The notes under the pieces are model-generated. The model ran no database searches and was not told the DNA's origin. It saw nothing but the letters and a program-made list of their open reading frames with translations. A stretch of 64,000 bases of DNA from Nocardia panacis (GTDB lineage: Bacteria > Actinomycetota > Actinomycetes > Mycobacteriales > Mycobacteriaceae), in NCBI RefSeq assembly GCF_003598715.1, contig NZ_QZFU01000014.1:164831-228830 (forward strand), written 5' to 3'. This document shows, piece by piece, positions 18,880-26,510 of this stretch; positions within the stretch are counted from its first letter, which is position 1, and the number at the start of each line of letters is the position of its first letter. The position numbers and the translations under genes are program-made.

Positions 18880-19035
18880 GCTCCTTCGCGTCGTCGCCCG
18901 CAAGGACGGCAGCAGATCCTCCTCCGCCACAAGGGCAAACAGACACCCGAGTCCTTCGGGAGCCACCCCGATGCGATCCGCCGGCGGAAGATCCTCGACA
19001 AGGTTGGCCCTGACATCAGCATTGTTGCCCCATAG
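18880..19035 (+). pseudogene. Second integrase N-terminal remnant
   Basis: Just outside the right repeat, one frame reads ARKDGS and the next frame continues QILLRHKGKQTPESFGSH, then RRRKILDKVGPD and a TAG at 19033. Together these form the start of a tyrosine integrase like the one at 11010, broken after KDGS by a loss of about ten bases. The core-binding and catalytic domains are missing. It suggests an older element at the same tRNA. Confidence 0.55.
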
Positions 19036-19060
19036 GACCTGTGCGAGACGGCGGATTCGA

Positions 19061-19717
19061 TTACGGCGCCATCGTGCTTTGTTCCAGGTAGATCAAGATG
19101 GCGCGGACGCGTTGGCTGTGCGCCGGGTCCTTGGTGAGGTGCAGTTTGGCGAAAATGGCGTTGACGTGTTTCTCCACGGCGCTGGTCGACAGTGACAGCC
19201 GGTCGGCGATGCCGGTGTTGGTGAGACCTTGAGCGAGGAGTCGAAGCACGTCGAGTTCGCGGACGGTGAGGGCATCCAGCGGGTCGGTCCGGTGTTGCTG
19301 CGCGAACAGTTGCCGTACGACCTCGGGATCGAACGCGGTGCCGCCGTTGGCAATCCGGTCGAGGTCGGCGAGAAAAGCGTCGACGTTGGCGACCCGATCC
19401 TTGAGCAGGTAGCCGACTCCGCCCATACCGGAGGTGAGCAACTCGATCGCGTTGTGCTGTTCGATGTACTGCGACAGTACGAGCACCCCGAGGGCGGGGA
19501 ATCGGTCCTTGATCGACCGGGCCGCATCGAGTCCCTCGGTCGAATGGGTAGGCGGCATCCGCACGTCCACGATGACGAAGTCGGGTGCAACTCGGTCGAT
19601 CTCGTGGAGCAGTTCGACCGCCGTCGCGACCGCCGCGACATCATGACCCTCGTCGGTCAGCAGGCGCATCAGACCCGCACGCAACAGCGCGGAATCCTCG
19701 GCGATCACGATGCGCAC
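19061..19717 (-). CDS. LuxR/NarL-family response regulator
   Basis: This 218-residue two-component regulator has a receiver domain with the phosphorylatable aspartate in DFVIVDVRMPP. The acidic pair is in IAEDSALLR and the Lys in LLKDRVANVD. A LuxR helix-turn-helix follows (LTVRELDVLRLLAQGLTNTG, then SAVEKHVNAIFAKL). The GTG start lies inside the end of the kinase gene (13-base overlap), so it is translated with its partner. It probably controls its own operon or unknown envelope genes. Confidence 0.92.
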   Translation of the reverse strand: MRIVIAEDSALLRAGLMRLLTDEGHDVAAVATAVELLHEIDRVAPDFVIVDVRMPPTHSTEGLDAARSIKDRFPALGVLVLSQYIEQHNAIELLTSGMGGVGYLLKDRVANVDAFLADLDRIANGGTAFDPEVVRQLFAQQHRTDPLDALTVRELDVLRLLAQGLTNTGIADRLSLSTSAVEKHVNAIFAKLHLTKDPAHSQRVRAILIYLEQSTMAP

Positions 19718-20802
19718 GGCAGCTCCGCTGTCACGGTCGTGGGGCCGCCCGCGGGGCTGGACACCCGCAGTACGCCGTCGAAGGCCGCCACCCGGCGGCG
19801 GAGCCCGGTCAGGCCGCCACCTCGAGGGTCGGCGCCGCCTACGCCGTCGTCGCGGACCGCGACGACGATCCGGTCCGGCAGGTATGCGACAGACACCGAG
19901 ACCTGTTCCGCACCAGAGTGTTTGGCCGCATTGGTGACCGCCTCGGCAGCCACGAAGTACACAGCGGCCCCGACAGCGGTCGGAGGTTCGCGATCGATGC
20001 GCAGATCCAGTCGCACCGGCATGGTGGTGTGGGCGGACAGGCCGCGCAGCGCGGCCTCGATACCGCGCTCGTCGAGGATCGAGGGATAGATCCGCCAAGC
20101 CACCTCGCGCAGGTCGTCGAGCAATCGCGTCGACTCGTCGACGGCGCGGCCGAGCTCCTCCTCCAACGTCGTGGCGCCTTGGTGTCGCACGAGTCGACGC
20201 ACGCGGCCCAATTGCAGTGCGAGAGCGACGGTTCGCTGCTGCACACCGTCGTGGAGGGTGCGCTCGATCCTGCGACGTTCGTCATCGACGGCGCGGATCA
20301 CGTCCGCGCGTGTACGCTCGAGTTCCCGCAGCCGAATCTGGGTGGCATCATCGCCCAACCGCCGCATCGCGGTGGCGGCGTCACCGCGCCCGAGAGCGAC
20401 CGCGAACTGGCGGCACAGATATAGCCCAACCCCACCGACGGCCAGCGACACCGCACTGTCGAGCAGCGGAATGCGGTGTCGCAGTGTCAGTTCCATCGCC
20501 CACCCGAAGTATTCCAGTGAGACGGCGAACACGCCCGTCAGCAGAACACCGCCGACGACGGCGTACAACGCGCGAACCAGCACATATCCGGCCGGATCGC
20601 GGTCCGGCAGTTCGGCGACGGTATCGGTGTGAAACCAGCGCACGAGTCGGCGCCGCTCCCGCCTGGCATGGCGACGCAAGCGGAGGGTGTCGTGACGCAG
20701 GAGAATCAGCAGACCCGACACCGCCGTGACAGTCCCGACCAGCGCGCCGATCAGTGGATAGCTCGACCGGCGCAGCAGCGAGCGGACCCGGACCACGATC
20801 AC
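19705..20802 (-). CDS. NarL-type sensor histidine kinase
   Basis: This 365-residue kinase has one N-terminal membrane segment (about 15-35) and two more at about 75-130. A coiled-coil linker follows, then a HisKA_3 dimerisation helix with the phospho-accepting His in ERRRIERTLHDGVQQR. The ATPase domain has its N box in EAVTNAAKHSG and G boxes in DDGVGG and GGLTGLRRR. There is no large extracellular sensor domain, so the signal may be sensed in the membrane. Its ATG overlaps the DedA stop by four bases. Confidence 0.92.
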   Translation of the reverse strand: MIVVRVRSLLRRSSYPLIGALVGTVTAVSGLLILLRHDTLRLRRHARRERRRLVRWFHTDTVAELPDRDPAGYVLVRALYAVVGGVLLTGVFAVSLEYFGWAMELTLRHRIPLLDSAVSLAVGGVGLYLCRQFAVALGRGDAATAMRRLGDDATQIRLRELERTRADVIRAVDDERRRIERTLHDGVQQRTVALALQLGRVRRLVRHQGATTLEEELGRAVDESTRLLDDLREVAWRIYPSILDERGIEAALRGLSAHTTMPVRLDLRIDREPPTAVGAAVYFVAAEAVTNAAKHSGAEQVSVSVAYLPDRIVVAVRDDGVGGADPRGGGLTGLRRRVAAFDGVLRVSSPAGGPTTVTAELPCAS

Positions 20803-21446
20803 GACCTCAGACTAGACCGGGCGCGCATACGGCGAACCAGCCAGACGACCAGCACCACGGCGGCGGCGACTCCGACAACCAATTGATACCGTCCGGCGTA
20901 CTCGCGCACCAGTTCCCAGTTCTCGCCCAGGTGATACCCGGCCAGCACGAATAATGTGTTCCAGATCGCGCTACCGACCGCGGTGAGGCCGATGAACTGG
21001 CCGACCGGCATCCGCTCGACACCGGCAGGCGCCGACACCAGACACCGCACCACCGGCACCATCCGGCCCAGCAGCACCGCCTTGCGGCCGTGCCGGGCGA
21101 ACCACTGCTCGCTGCGTTCGAGGTCTTCGGTCCGAATAAGTGGTATCCGCGCCACAACGGCGTATAAACGCTCCCTCCCTACCGACATGCCGAGCAGATA
21201 CAGGACTATCGCGCCGACCACCGAACCGATAGTGGTCCACACCAGCGCGCCGACAAGTGACATCTCGCCACGAGCGGCGGCGAAACCGGCCAGCGGAAGG
21301 ATGATTTCGCTCGGGACAGCCGGGATCACACTGTCGACGGCATTGGCCACCGCCGCGCCCGGTCCGCCGAGAACGTGCATGATCGTCGTCGCCCATCCCG
21401 CGACTCCGCTGGATTCGGCGGCGTAAACGGCTATCTCATTGTTCAT
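20799..21446 (-). CDS. DedA family membrane protein
   Basis: This 215-residue member of the DedA/SNARE-associated family, proposed flippases or proton-dependent lipid transporters, has about five membrane segments. The family core ERSEQWFARHGRKAVLLGRM, then VPVVRCLVSAPAG, is intact. An ATG at 21446 is favoured over a GTG nine bases upstream. It is the first gene of a tight operon with a histidine kinase and response regulator, so the two-component system may sense membrane stress related to DedA function. Confidence 0.88.
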   Translation of the reverse strand: MNNEIAVYAAESSGVAGWATTIMHVLGGPGAAVANAVDSVIPAVPSEIILPLAGFAAARGEMSLVGALVWTTIGSVVGAIVLYLLGMSVGRERLYAVVARIPLIRTEDLERSEQWFARHGRKAVLLGRMVPVVRCLVSAPAGVERMPVGQFIGLTAVGSAIWNTLFVLAGYHLGENWELVREYAGRYQLVVGVAAAVVLVVWLVRRMRARSSLRS

Positions 21447-21521
21447 GCCCGCCACGTTAGGTGCTGAATTCTCGCAGATCAGTAGGGATTTCCGGACAGT
21501 GAGGTGTGGACTTCCACACCC

Positions 21522-22601
21522 CTAGCGCAGGCAGAACACCGCTGCCGCGGCAGCGGCGAACACCGCGAAGTTGTCCCCCTGCGCCGAGGCCAGGACCATG
21601 GTCATCACCCGCTCATCCGGGCCAACGAAGACGTAGGTGAGATAACCCAACAACTCGCCCCCATGTCCCCACAGCCGCACCCCGCAGGGCAGATCGAAAC
21701 GCTGCACTCCCAACCCATAGTGGAAGCCGAGCCCCATCGGCACTGTCTGCTTCATTCCCGCGAGCATCGAAGCGGACAGCAGACGACCCGACATGAGTGC
21801 ATCGAAGAATACGGCCAAATCACTTGTGCTAGAGATCATCTCGCCTGCCGACCAGTCCAGTGCGGGATTCTGTTCGGTGACGTCGACGGTGACGCCCGAC
21901 GCGAGCTTGCTCCGTGCTGGCAGCAGCGGGGCCGGAATCGTCGGATCGTCGCCGGGAAACAGGGTGTCGCGCAGGCCGAGTGGCTCGAGGATGCGGGTGC
22001 GGATCGCATCGGCATACGGACGGCCCGTCACCTTCTCGATCACCGACCCGAGCACCACATAATTGGTGTTCGAGTATCGGAACCTGGTGCCGGGCGCGAA
22101 ATATGGGGGATGAGCGAACGCGACCGACAGCAGTCGCGCCACGTCGAAATGCCGGAAGCGATCTTCGCCGCGCCATCGATTCGTCGACATGCCGGGCTCT
22201 TTCATGTAGTCGTACAAACCACTGGTGTGGTTGAGCAACTGTCGGATCGTGACGGACTCCCCGCGGGGGACGACACCGGGCAGGATCTGTTCGATCGGAT
22301 CGTCCAGGGCAAGGAGTTTCTCGTCGATCATCTGCAGGACGACTGTCGCGACGAAGGTCTTCGTCACACTTCCGATCCGAAAACGCGTATCGGGAAGGAC
22401 GGTTTCGCCCGCGTGCCAGACCCGCGTTCCCCGGCCATCCGACACCTGCAAGACCGCAGCCGTCACCGGCTCATCCGCGCTTCGATCCACGATGAATCCG
22501 ATGACGCTGCCCCGAACCGTAACCAGCAGCAGCGTCACCAGCACCGCAGGCGCGACCACGATCACCAGCAAAACCGTCAGCAGACGTCGAATCCATCGCA
22601 T
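21522..22601 (-). CDS. Serine hydrolase, class C beta-lactamase fold
   Basis: This 359-residue protein has an N-terminal membrane anchor (residues 7-30) and a beta-lactamase/D-alanyl-D-alanine carboxypeptidase fold. The catalytic SxxK is SVTK in RIGSVTKTFVA, the second motif is YSN in FRYSNTNYVV, and the third is HGG in RLWGHGGELLG. It is probably an exported peptidase or esterase acting on envelope material; beta-lactam hydrolysis cannot be inferred. It is a lone gene. Confidence 0.87.
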   Translation of the reverse strand: MRWIRRLLTVLLVIVVAPAVLVTLLLVTVRGSVIGFIVDRSADEPVTAAVLQVSDGRGTRVWHAGETVLPDTRFRIGSVTKTFVATVVLQMIDEKLLALDDPIEQILPGVVPRGESVTIRQLLNHTSGLYDYMKEPGMSTNRWRGEDRFRHFDVARLLSVAFAHPPYFAPGTRFRYSNTNYVVLGSVIEKVTGRPYADAIRTRILEPLGLRDTLFPGDDPTIPAPLLPARSKLASGVTVDVTEQNPALDWSAGEMISSTSDLAVFFDALMSGRLLSASMLAGMKQTVPMGLGFHYGLGVQRFDLPCGVRLWGHGGELLGYLTYVFVGPDERVMTMVLASAQGDNFAVFAAAAAAVFCLR

Positions 22602-22743
22602 TGGCCGAAGCTATGGCCGGGCCGTGCGCCGAACAATGCGGCCGACCGCAGACATCCGCTACTGGAAACCACAGACATCGCGGTATAGGAGGCCTGCTCG
22701 GGGGTGGTTGATCGCCGGATGGGCGATCGGGATTGACCTTGAC

Positions 22744-22783
22744 GGTAACGATCGTTACCTTCATAACAGTAACGATCGTTACC
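22744..22783. promoter_or_regulatory. Twin operators upstream of MFS gene
   Basis: GGTAACGATCGTTACC (22744-22759) and GTAACGATCGTTAC (22769-22782) are palindromes spaced 24 bases centre to centre. TTGACC just upstream may be a -35 element. The arrangement suits a TetR-type repressor, most likely the one encoded at 24158. Confidence 0.65.
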
Positions 22784-22849
22784 ATCTTGGGGGGCGGGCG
22801 CGCACGCCCGATGAGACCGCCGCCCCGAGCACGAGAGAGGAGTTCGCAC

Positions 22850-24091
22850 ATGGCCGAACGCGGCGAGAGAACAATGGATACAGCCCGAGGTCGGTCATCG
22901 GTACGGCATGATCCGAAAGGAATTGACGCGCAGGCGGATTCCCCGGATAAGGGCTGGCGCGCACGGATCGCGATCCTGGCGCTGGGTTCGTTCGCGGTCG
23001 GAACCGACGGCTACGTCATCGTCGGGCTGCTGCCGCAGATCGCGGGAACCCTGCACGTCGGCATCGCCGCATCCGGTCAATTGGTGAGCGTCTTCGCCCT
23101 GGTCTACGCGCTCATGGCACCCGTGCTGGCCGCGCTCACCGGACGGTGGTCGCGGCGGCGGGTGCTCGTCACCGCACTCGCGCTGCTCGGTGCGGGCAAT
23201 GCGGTCACGGCGCTGGCAGGCGACTACGCGCTGGTGCTCGCCTCGCGCGTGGTGGCGGGCTGCGGTGCGGCGCTGTTCTCCGCGAGCGCGGTGGCCACCG
23301 CATCGCATCTGGCGCCGCAGCGGCGGCGGGGCAGCGCGATCGCGATGGTGACCACGGGCGCCACGCTGGCACTGGTGCTGGGCGCCCCGATGGGCACAGT
23401 CATCGGCGACGCCTGGGGCTGGCAGTCGGCGATCTGGTTCATCACCGTCCTCGCCGCCGTTGTCGCGGCCGCGATCGCCGTGCTGCTACCCGATATTCGG
23501 CTCGATCCGGCGGCTACCCTGCGGCAGCGGCTCGCCCCGCTGACCGATATGCGCGTGCTGCGCGTGTTGGTCGTGACGCTGCTGGGCTTCGTCGCCATCT
23601 TCCTGCCCTTCACCTATATGAGCGCGGTGTTCGCCCCCGCGATCGACGGCCGAGAATCCCGGCTCGCCCTGCTGCTCATGGTGTTCGGTATCGCGGCCAC
23701 GGTGGGGAATCTGACCGCGGGCAGGCTCGCCGACCGCTACCGACCGCGGTTCGTGGTCGTCGGCGCGCTCGCGGGCATCGCGGTGGTGTTCGCGATCATG
23801 CCGCTGGTCCGGGACAGTTTCGTGCTCGCGGTGGCGGTGCAGGCGCTGGCCGGGCTGGTGTGTTTCTCGGTGATCGGGCCGCAGCAGCATCGGATCATCG
23901 CCCACGCACCGGCAGGCGGTGCTCCGGTGGTCACCTCGCTCAATCTGTCGACGGCGTATCTGGGCAATTTCTGCGCCGGTGCGCTCGGCGCGGTCCTGCT
24001 CTCCTCGGGCGCTGCGTACGTGCCTGCGGTGGCGGCGGCCTTTGCGCTGGTCGCCGGGCTGGTCGCCGCGTGGGGCCGGGATCGGCGATGA
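22850..24091 (+). CDS. MFS transporter, drug efflux type
   Basis: This 413-residue major facilitator protein has twelve predicted membrane segments. The DHA1-type start ALGSFAVGTDGYVIVGLLPQ is present, as is the loop 2-3 motif with LTGRWSRRRVLV. The motif C region GAPMGTVIGDAWGW is in the fifth helix. The ATG at 22850 has GAGAGGAG upstream; an earlier in-frame ATG lies inside the operators. Efflux of small molecules or sugars is the likely role. It is followed at 66 bases by a TetR regulator. Confidence 0.88.
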   Translation: MAERGERTMDTARGRSSVRHDPKGIDAQADSPDKGWRARIAILALGSFAVGTDGYVIVGLLPQIAGTLHVGIAASGQLVSVFALVYALMAPVLAALTGRWSRRRVLVTALALLGAGNAVTALAGDYALVLASRVVAGCGAALFSASAVATASHLAPQRRRGSAIAMVTTGATLALVLGAPMGTVIGDAWGWQSAIWFITVLAAVVAAAIAVLLPDIRLDPAATLRQRLAPLTDMRVLRVLVVTLLGFVAIFLPFTYMSAVFAPAIDGRESRLALLLMVFGIAATVGNLTAGRLADRYRPRFVVVGALAGIAVVFAIMPLVRDSFVLAVAVQALAGLVCFSVIGPQQHRIIAHAPAGGAPVVTSLNLSTAYLGNFCAGALGAVLLSSGAAYVPAVAAAFALVAGLVAAWGRDRR

Positions 24092-24157
24092 TGGTGGGCA
24101 TGGTGCTGCGCGAACCGGTCCCGGTGGTCGCCGCCCACGACGGAGGTGAGTGAAGCC

Positions 24158-24775
24158 ATGCCGGTGCGGGCCGGATCGGCGCTGGATCCCGACGCGACGC
24201 GGGCGCGGGTGCTGGACGTGGCCGCCCGACTCTTCTACGAGCGCAGCCTCGCCGCGGTGGGTATGCGCGAGGTCGCCACCGAATCCAACGCTTCACAGCT
24301 GACGATCTACCGCTACTTCGGCTCCAAGGAGGGCCTGGCCGCCGCCGTGGTCCGCGAACGCAGCGACCGCACCCACGCCTGGCTGGCCGAGGGCCTGGCC
24401 GAGGTTCCCGCAGGACGCGCCAGGGTGCTCGCCCTGTTCGACATGCTGAACCGCTGGTTCACCGAAGGTGACTACCGCGGCTGCCCGGTCCTCAACTACG
24501 CGGCCGACTCCCGCGGCGGTACGACCGACCTCGCGGCCACCCGCCGCCACCTCGAGCGCTACCGGCAGCTACTGGAACAACTGCTGACCGAGACGGGAGT
24601 GCCGACCCCGCAGACGCTCGCCCGGCAACTGCTGCTATTGATCGAGGGCGCCACGGTCGTGAGCCAGGTCGACGGCCCCGGCCCGGCGGGCGTCGATGCC
24701 CGCGCCGCAGCCGAGACGCTGCTCGACGCGGCACCGACCCGCGCTTCGGGAACCCCCGCGCCGCAGGAGAAGTGA
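24158..24775 (+). CDS. TetR family regulator
   Basis: This 205-residue regulator has the TetR DNA-binding domain at residues 12-55 (ARVLDVAARLFYERSLAAVG, then NASQLTIYRYFGSKEGL). The C-terminal ligand domain includes a cysteine in GDYRGCPVLNYA. The ATG at 24158 is used because GGAGG lies 11 bases upstream; an in-frame GTG at 24146 overlaps that site. It most likely represses the upstream MFS gene through the twin palindromes at 22744-22783. Confidence 0.87.
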   Translation: MPVRAGSALDPDATRARVLDVAARLFYERSLAAVGMREVATESNASQLTIYRYFGSKEGLAAAVVRERSDRTHAWLAEGLAEVPAGRARVLALFDMLNRWFTEGDYRGCPVLNYAADSRGGTTDLAATRRHLERYRQLLEQLLTETGVPTPQTLARQLLLLIEGATVVSQVDGPGPAGVDARAAAETLLDAAPTRASGTPAPQEK

Positions 24776-24939
24776 CGCCCCGAAAATCGACCGAGACCTG
24801 CGGAACGGGCTCGGTTTCCGCCTTCGGACGGAGCTGGCATCTATCCGCATCGGCTATCCCCCTGGGGACTCTCGACTGAGCGGAAGAACGAACCTGTAGC
24901 ATTCTGCACACCATGTAGCAGGATGGGTAGCCTAGAGGT

Positions 24940-25191
24940 ATGAAAACGATTCAGCAGCGTGACCTCCGCAACTACAGCGGCAAGGTTCTCGCCGAAGTCG
25001 AAGCCGGCGAGAGCTTCACGATCACTCGCAATGGCAAACCTGTCGCCGAACTCAGGCCCTTGACCCAGCGCACCTTCGTTCCTGTCGCCGAACTCGCCCG
25101 CACCAGCGCGAACCTGCCACGCATCGACTACAACGAATGGCGTGCCGACATGGACGCGATGATCGACCAGGAAACCCACGGCCGTGAGTAA
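24940..25191 (+). CDS. Phd/YefM-type antitoxin
   Basis: This 83-residue antitoxin shows the Phd/YefM DNA-binding fold: KTIQQRDLRNYSGKVLAEVE and FTITRNGKPVAEL, followed by an acidic tail that should cap the toxin. It overlaps the downstream PIN toxin by eight bases, which couples their translation. The upstream repeat TGTAGCA (at 24895 and 24914) may be part of its operator. Confidence 0.9.
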   Translation: MKTIQQRDLRNYSGKVLAEVEAGESFTITRNGKPVAELRPLTQRTFVPVAELARTSANLPRIDYNEWRADMDAMIDQETHGRE

Positions 25192-25597
25192 GCTTGCCGC
25201 CCCTCGGCACGTGCTGCTTGACACATCGGTCCTCATCGACTACACCGACGTGCGGTCAACACTGCCCGACGAAGCCGAAGCCGCTATCAGTGCGGTAAGT
25301 CTTGCCGAACTCGCCGCCGGACTGCACTCCACCAGAGACCCGATAAATCAAGCCCGACGTCAACTCCGGTTCCAGTGGGTAGCAAAATCCTTCAACCCGC
25401 TCGCCTTCGATGCTGAGACCGCCAACGTCTACGGATCGCTGGCTTTCCTTATCGACCAGATCGGGCGTAAACCTCGGGGGCGGATCGCCGACCTCCAGAT
25501 AGCGGCAACAGCAGTCCAACACAGCCTGCCGCTATACACCCGCAATCCCCATGACTTCAAAGGGCTCGAACCGCTACTGAATGTCGTCGCTGTGTAG
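25184..25597 (+). CDS. VapC-type PIN-domain toxin
   Basis: This 137-residue PIN ribonuclease has the first acidic residue in VLLDTSVLIDYTD, the second in SLAELAAGL and the later acidic residues in RIADLQIAATAV. All four catalytic acidic positions look intact, so the toxin is probably active. It uses a GTG start inside the antitoxin gene. Targets of VapC toxins are usually tRNA or rRNA. Confidence 0.9.
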   Translation: MSKLAAPRHVLLDTSVLIDYTDVRSTLPDEAEAAISAVSLAELAAGLHSTRDPINQARRQLRFQWVAKSFNPLAFDAETANVYGSLAFLIDQIGRKPRGRIADLQIAATAVQHSLPLYTRNPHDFKGLEPLLNVVAV

Positions 25598-25988
25598 CAG
25601 TGTGGTTGATGGCGCCACCGTCGTCCACCCCGATATTCGCATCGCACCGTCGACACACCTTGCGACACAACGTTTCCGGCGAGCATGCCGCGTCGACCTC
25701 CCTGGCCTGACCGGAGCATTCATGGCGCAGTTTGCAAATAACGCTCATCACGCAACCGGCGCGTGTCATACAATCAGACCGCTTCGACCGCGAGTACCCG
25801 CCGTTCGAAGGAAATCGAGATACTTTATGCAACAATTCCAGACGGCATGGGCTCGCGCACATGTTGCTGGTCGACGCTATCGTCGGCGCTCAATGGTTTG
25901 ACGCTGCCTGCACGCCGTATGTTTCGGTCGTGCCGGTCGACAGTGTCAAATGCCGGAAATTCCGTGTCTCCACAGTGAGGAGTGCGAA
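25598..25988. other. Intergenic region upstream of RiPP precursor
   Basis: About 390 bases without a convincing gene, visibly richer in A/T than its surroundings. It should hold the promoter of the Cys-rich peptide. No classic -10/-35 pair could be fixed with certainty. Confidence 0.4.
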
Positions 25989-26186
25989 ATGGATGAGTTG
26001 ATACAACCGCCAGAACTCGGCGAGGTCGTCATCGAGGAGCTCACCGCAGCGGCGTCCCATTGCGGTGGTGGATGTGGTGGGTGCGGTGGCCCGTGCGGTG
26101 GGTGTGGTGGCCCGTGCGGCAACGCCTGCGGTGGTGGTTCCTGTGGTGGTGGCTGTCATGGTGGCGGCTGCGGGGCCTGCGGTTAG
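25989..26186 (+). CDS. Cys/Gly-rich RiPP precursor (linear azol(in)e peptide)
   Basis: This 65-residue peptide has GTGAGGAG before its ATG. The leader is acidic and hydrophobic (MDELIQPPELGEVVIEELTA, about residues 1-24), like microcin- and streptolysin-type leaders. The core (residues 25-65) has eleven cysteines spaced by Gly runs, with two Pro and single Ser and His residues. A fused cyclodehydratase follows 324 bases on. Cyclised cysteines would be thiazolines, or thiazoles if an oxidase acts. Resemblance is to heterocycloanthracin- and microcin B17-like cores; alternatives such as a metallothionein are less likely beside YcaO. Confidence 0.8.
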   Translation: MDELIQPPELGEVVIEELTAAASHCGGGCGGCGGPCGGCGGPCGNACGGGSCGGGCHGGGCGACG

Positions 26187-26510
26187 GAGCCCGTTGTCCT
26201 GACCGGCAGTTGGACTGTCCGGCTGTGGAATTCGTTGGATACTGCTCGGCCGGGCCATCCGTCGGCTACCGAAGCGGCAGGCGATGTTGTCCCGGACCGA
26301 ATCGATTGGTACATGATTACGAGAGAGACCATTGCCGGGCAGTCCCACCCCTTCGTTGCTGTTCACGATCAATCGCTCCAATAGCAATTGCGGTGCGCGG
26401 CCCCTCCGATCGACTGGATCATGTGGGTCGCCTTTTATTGCCCTATCGGCACAGGTTGCGCCGATGCGGTCGGTTCGACAGTACAAGTGAGGCCGTCTCG
26501 AGGAGGACGT
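26187..26510. other. Intergenic region between precursor and cyclodehydratase
   Basis: These 324 bases hold no gene I can support. A 23-codon frame starting at an ATG near 26313 has no ribosome site. An attenuator or a second promoter here would let the precursor be made in excess of the enzyme. Confidence 0.35.
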
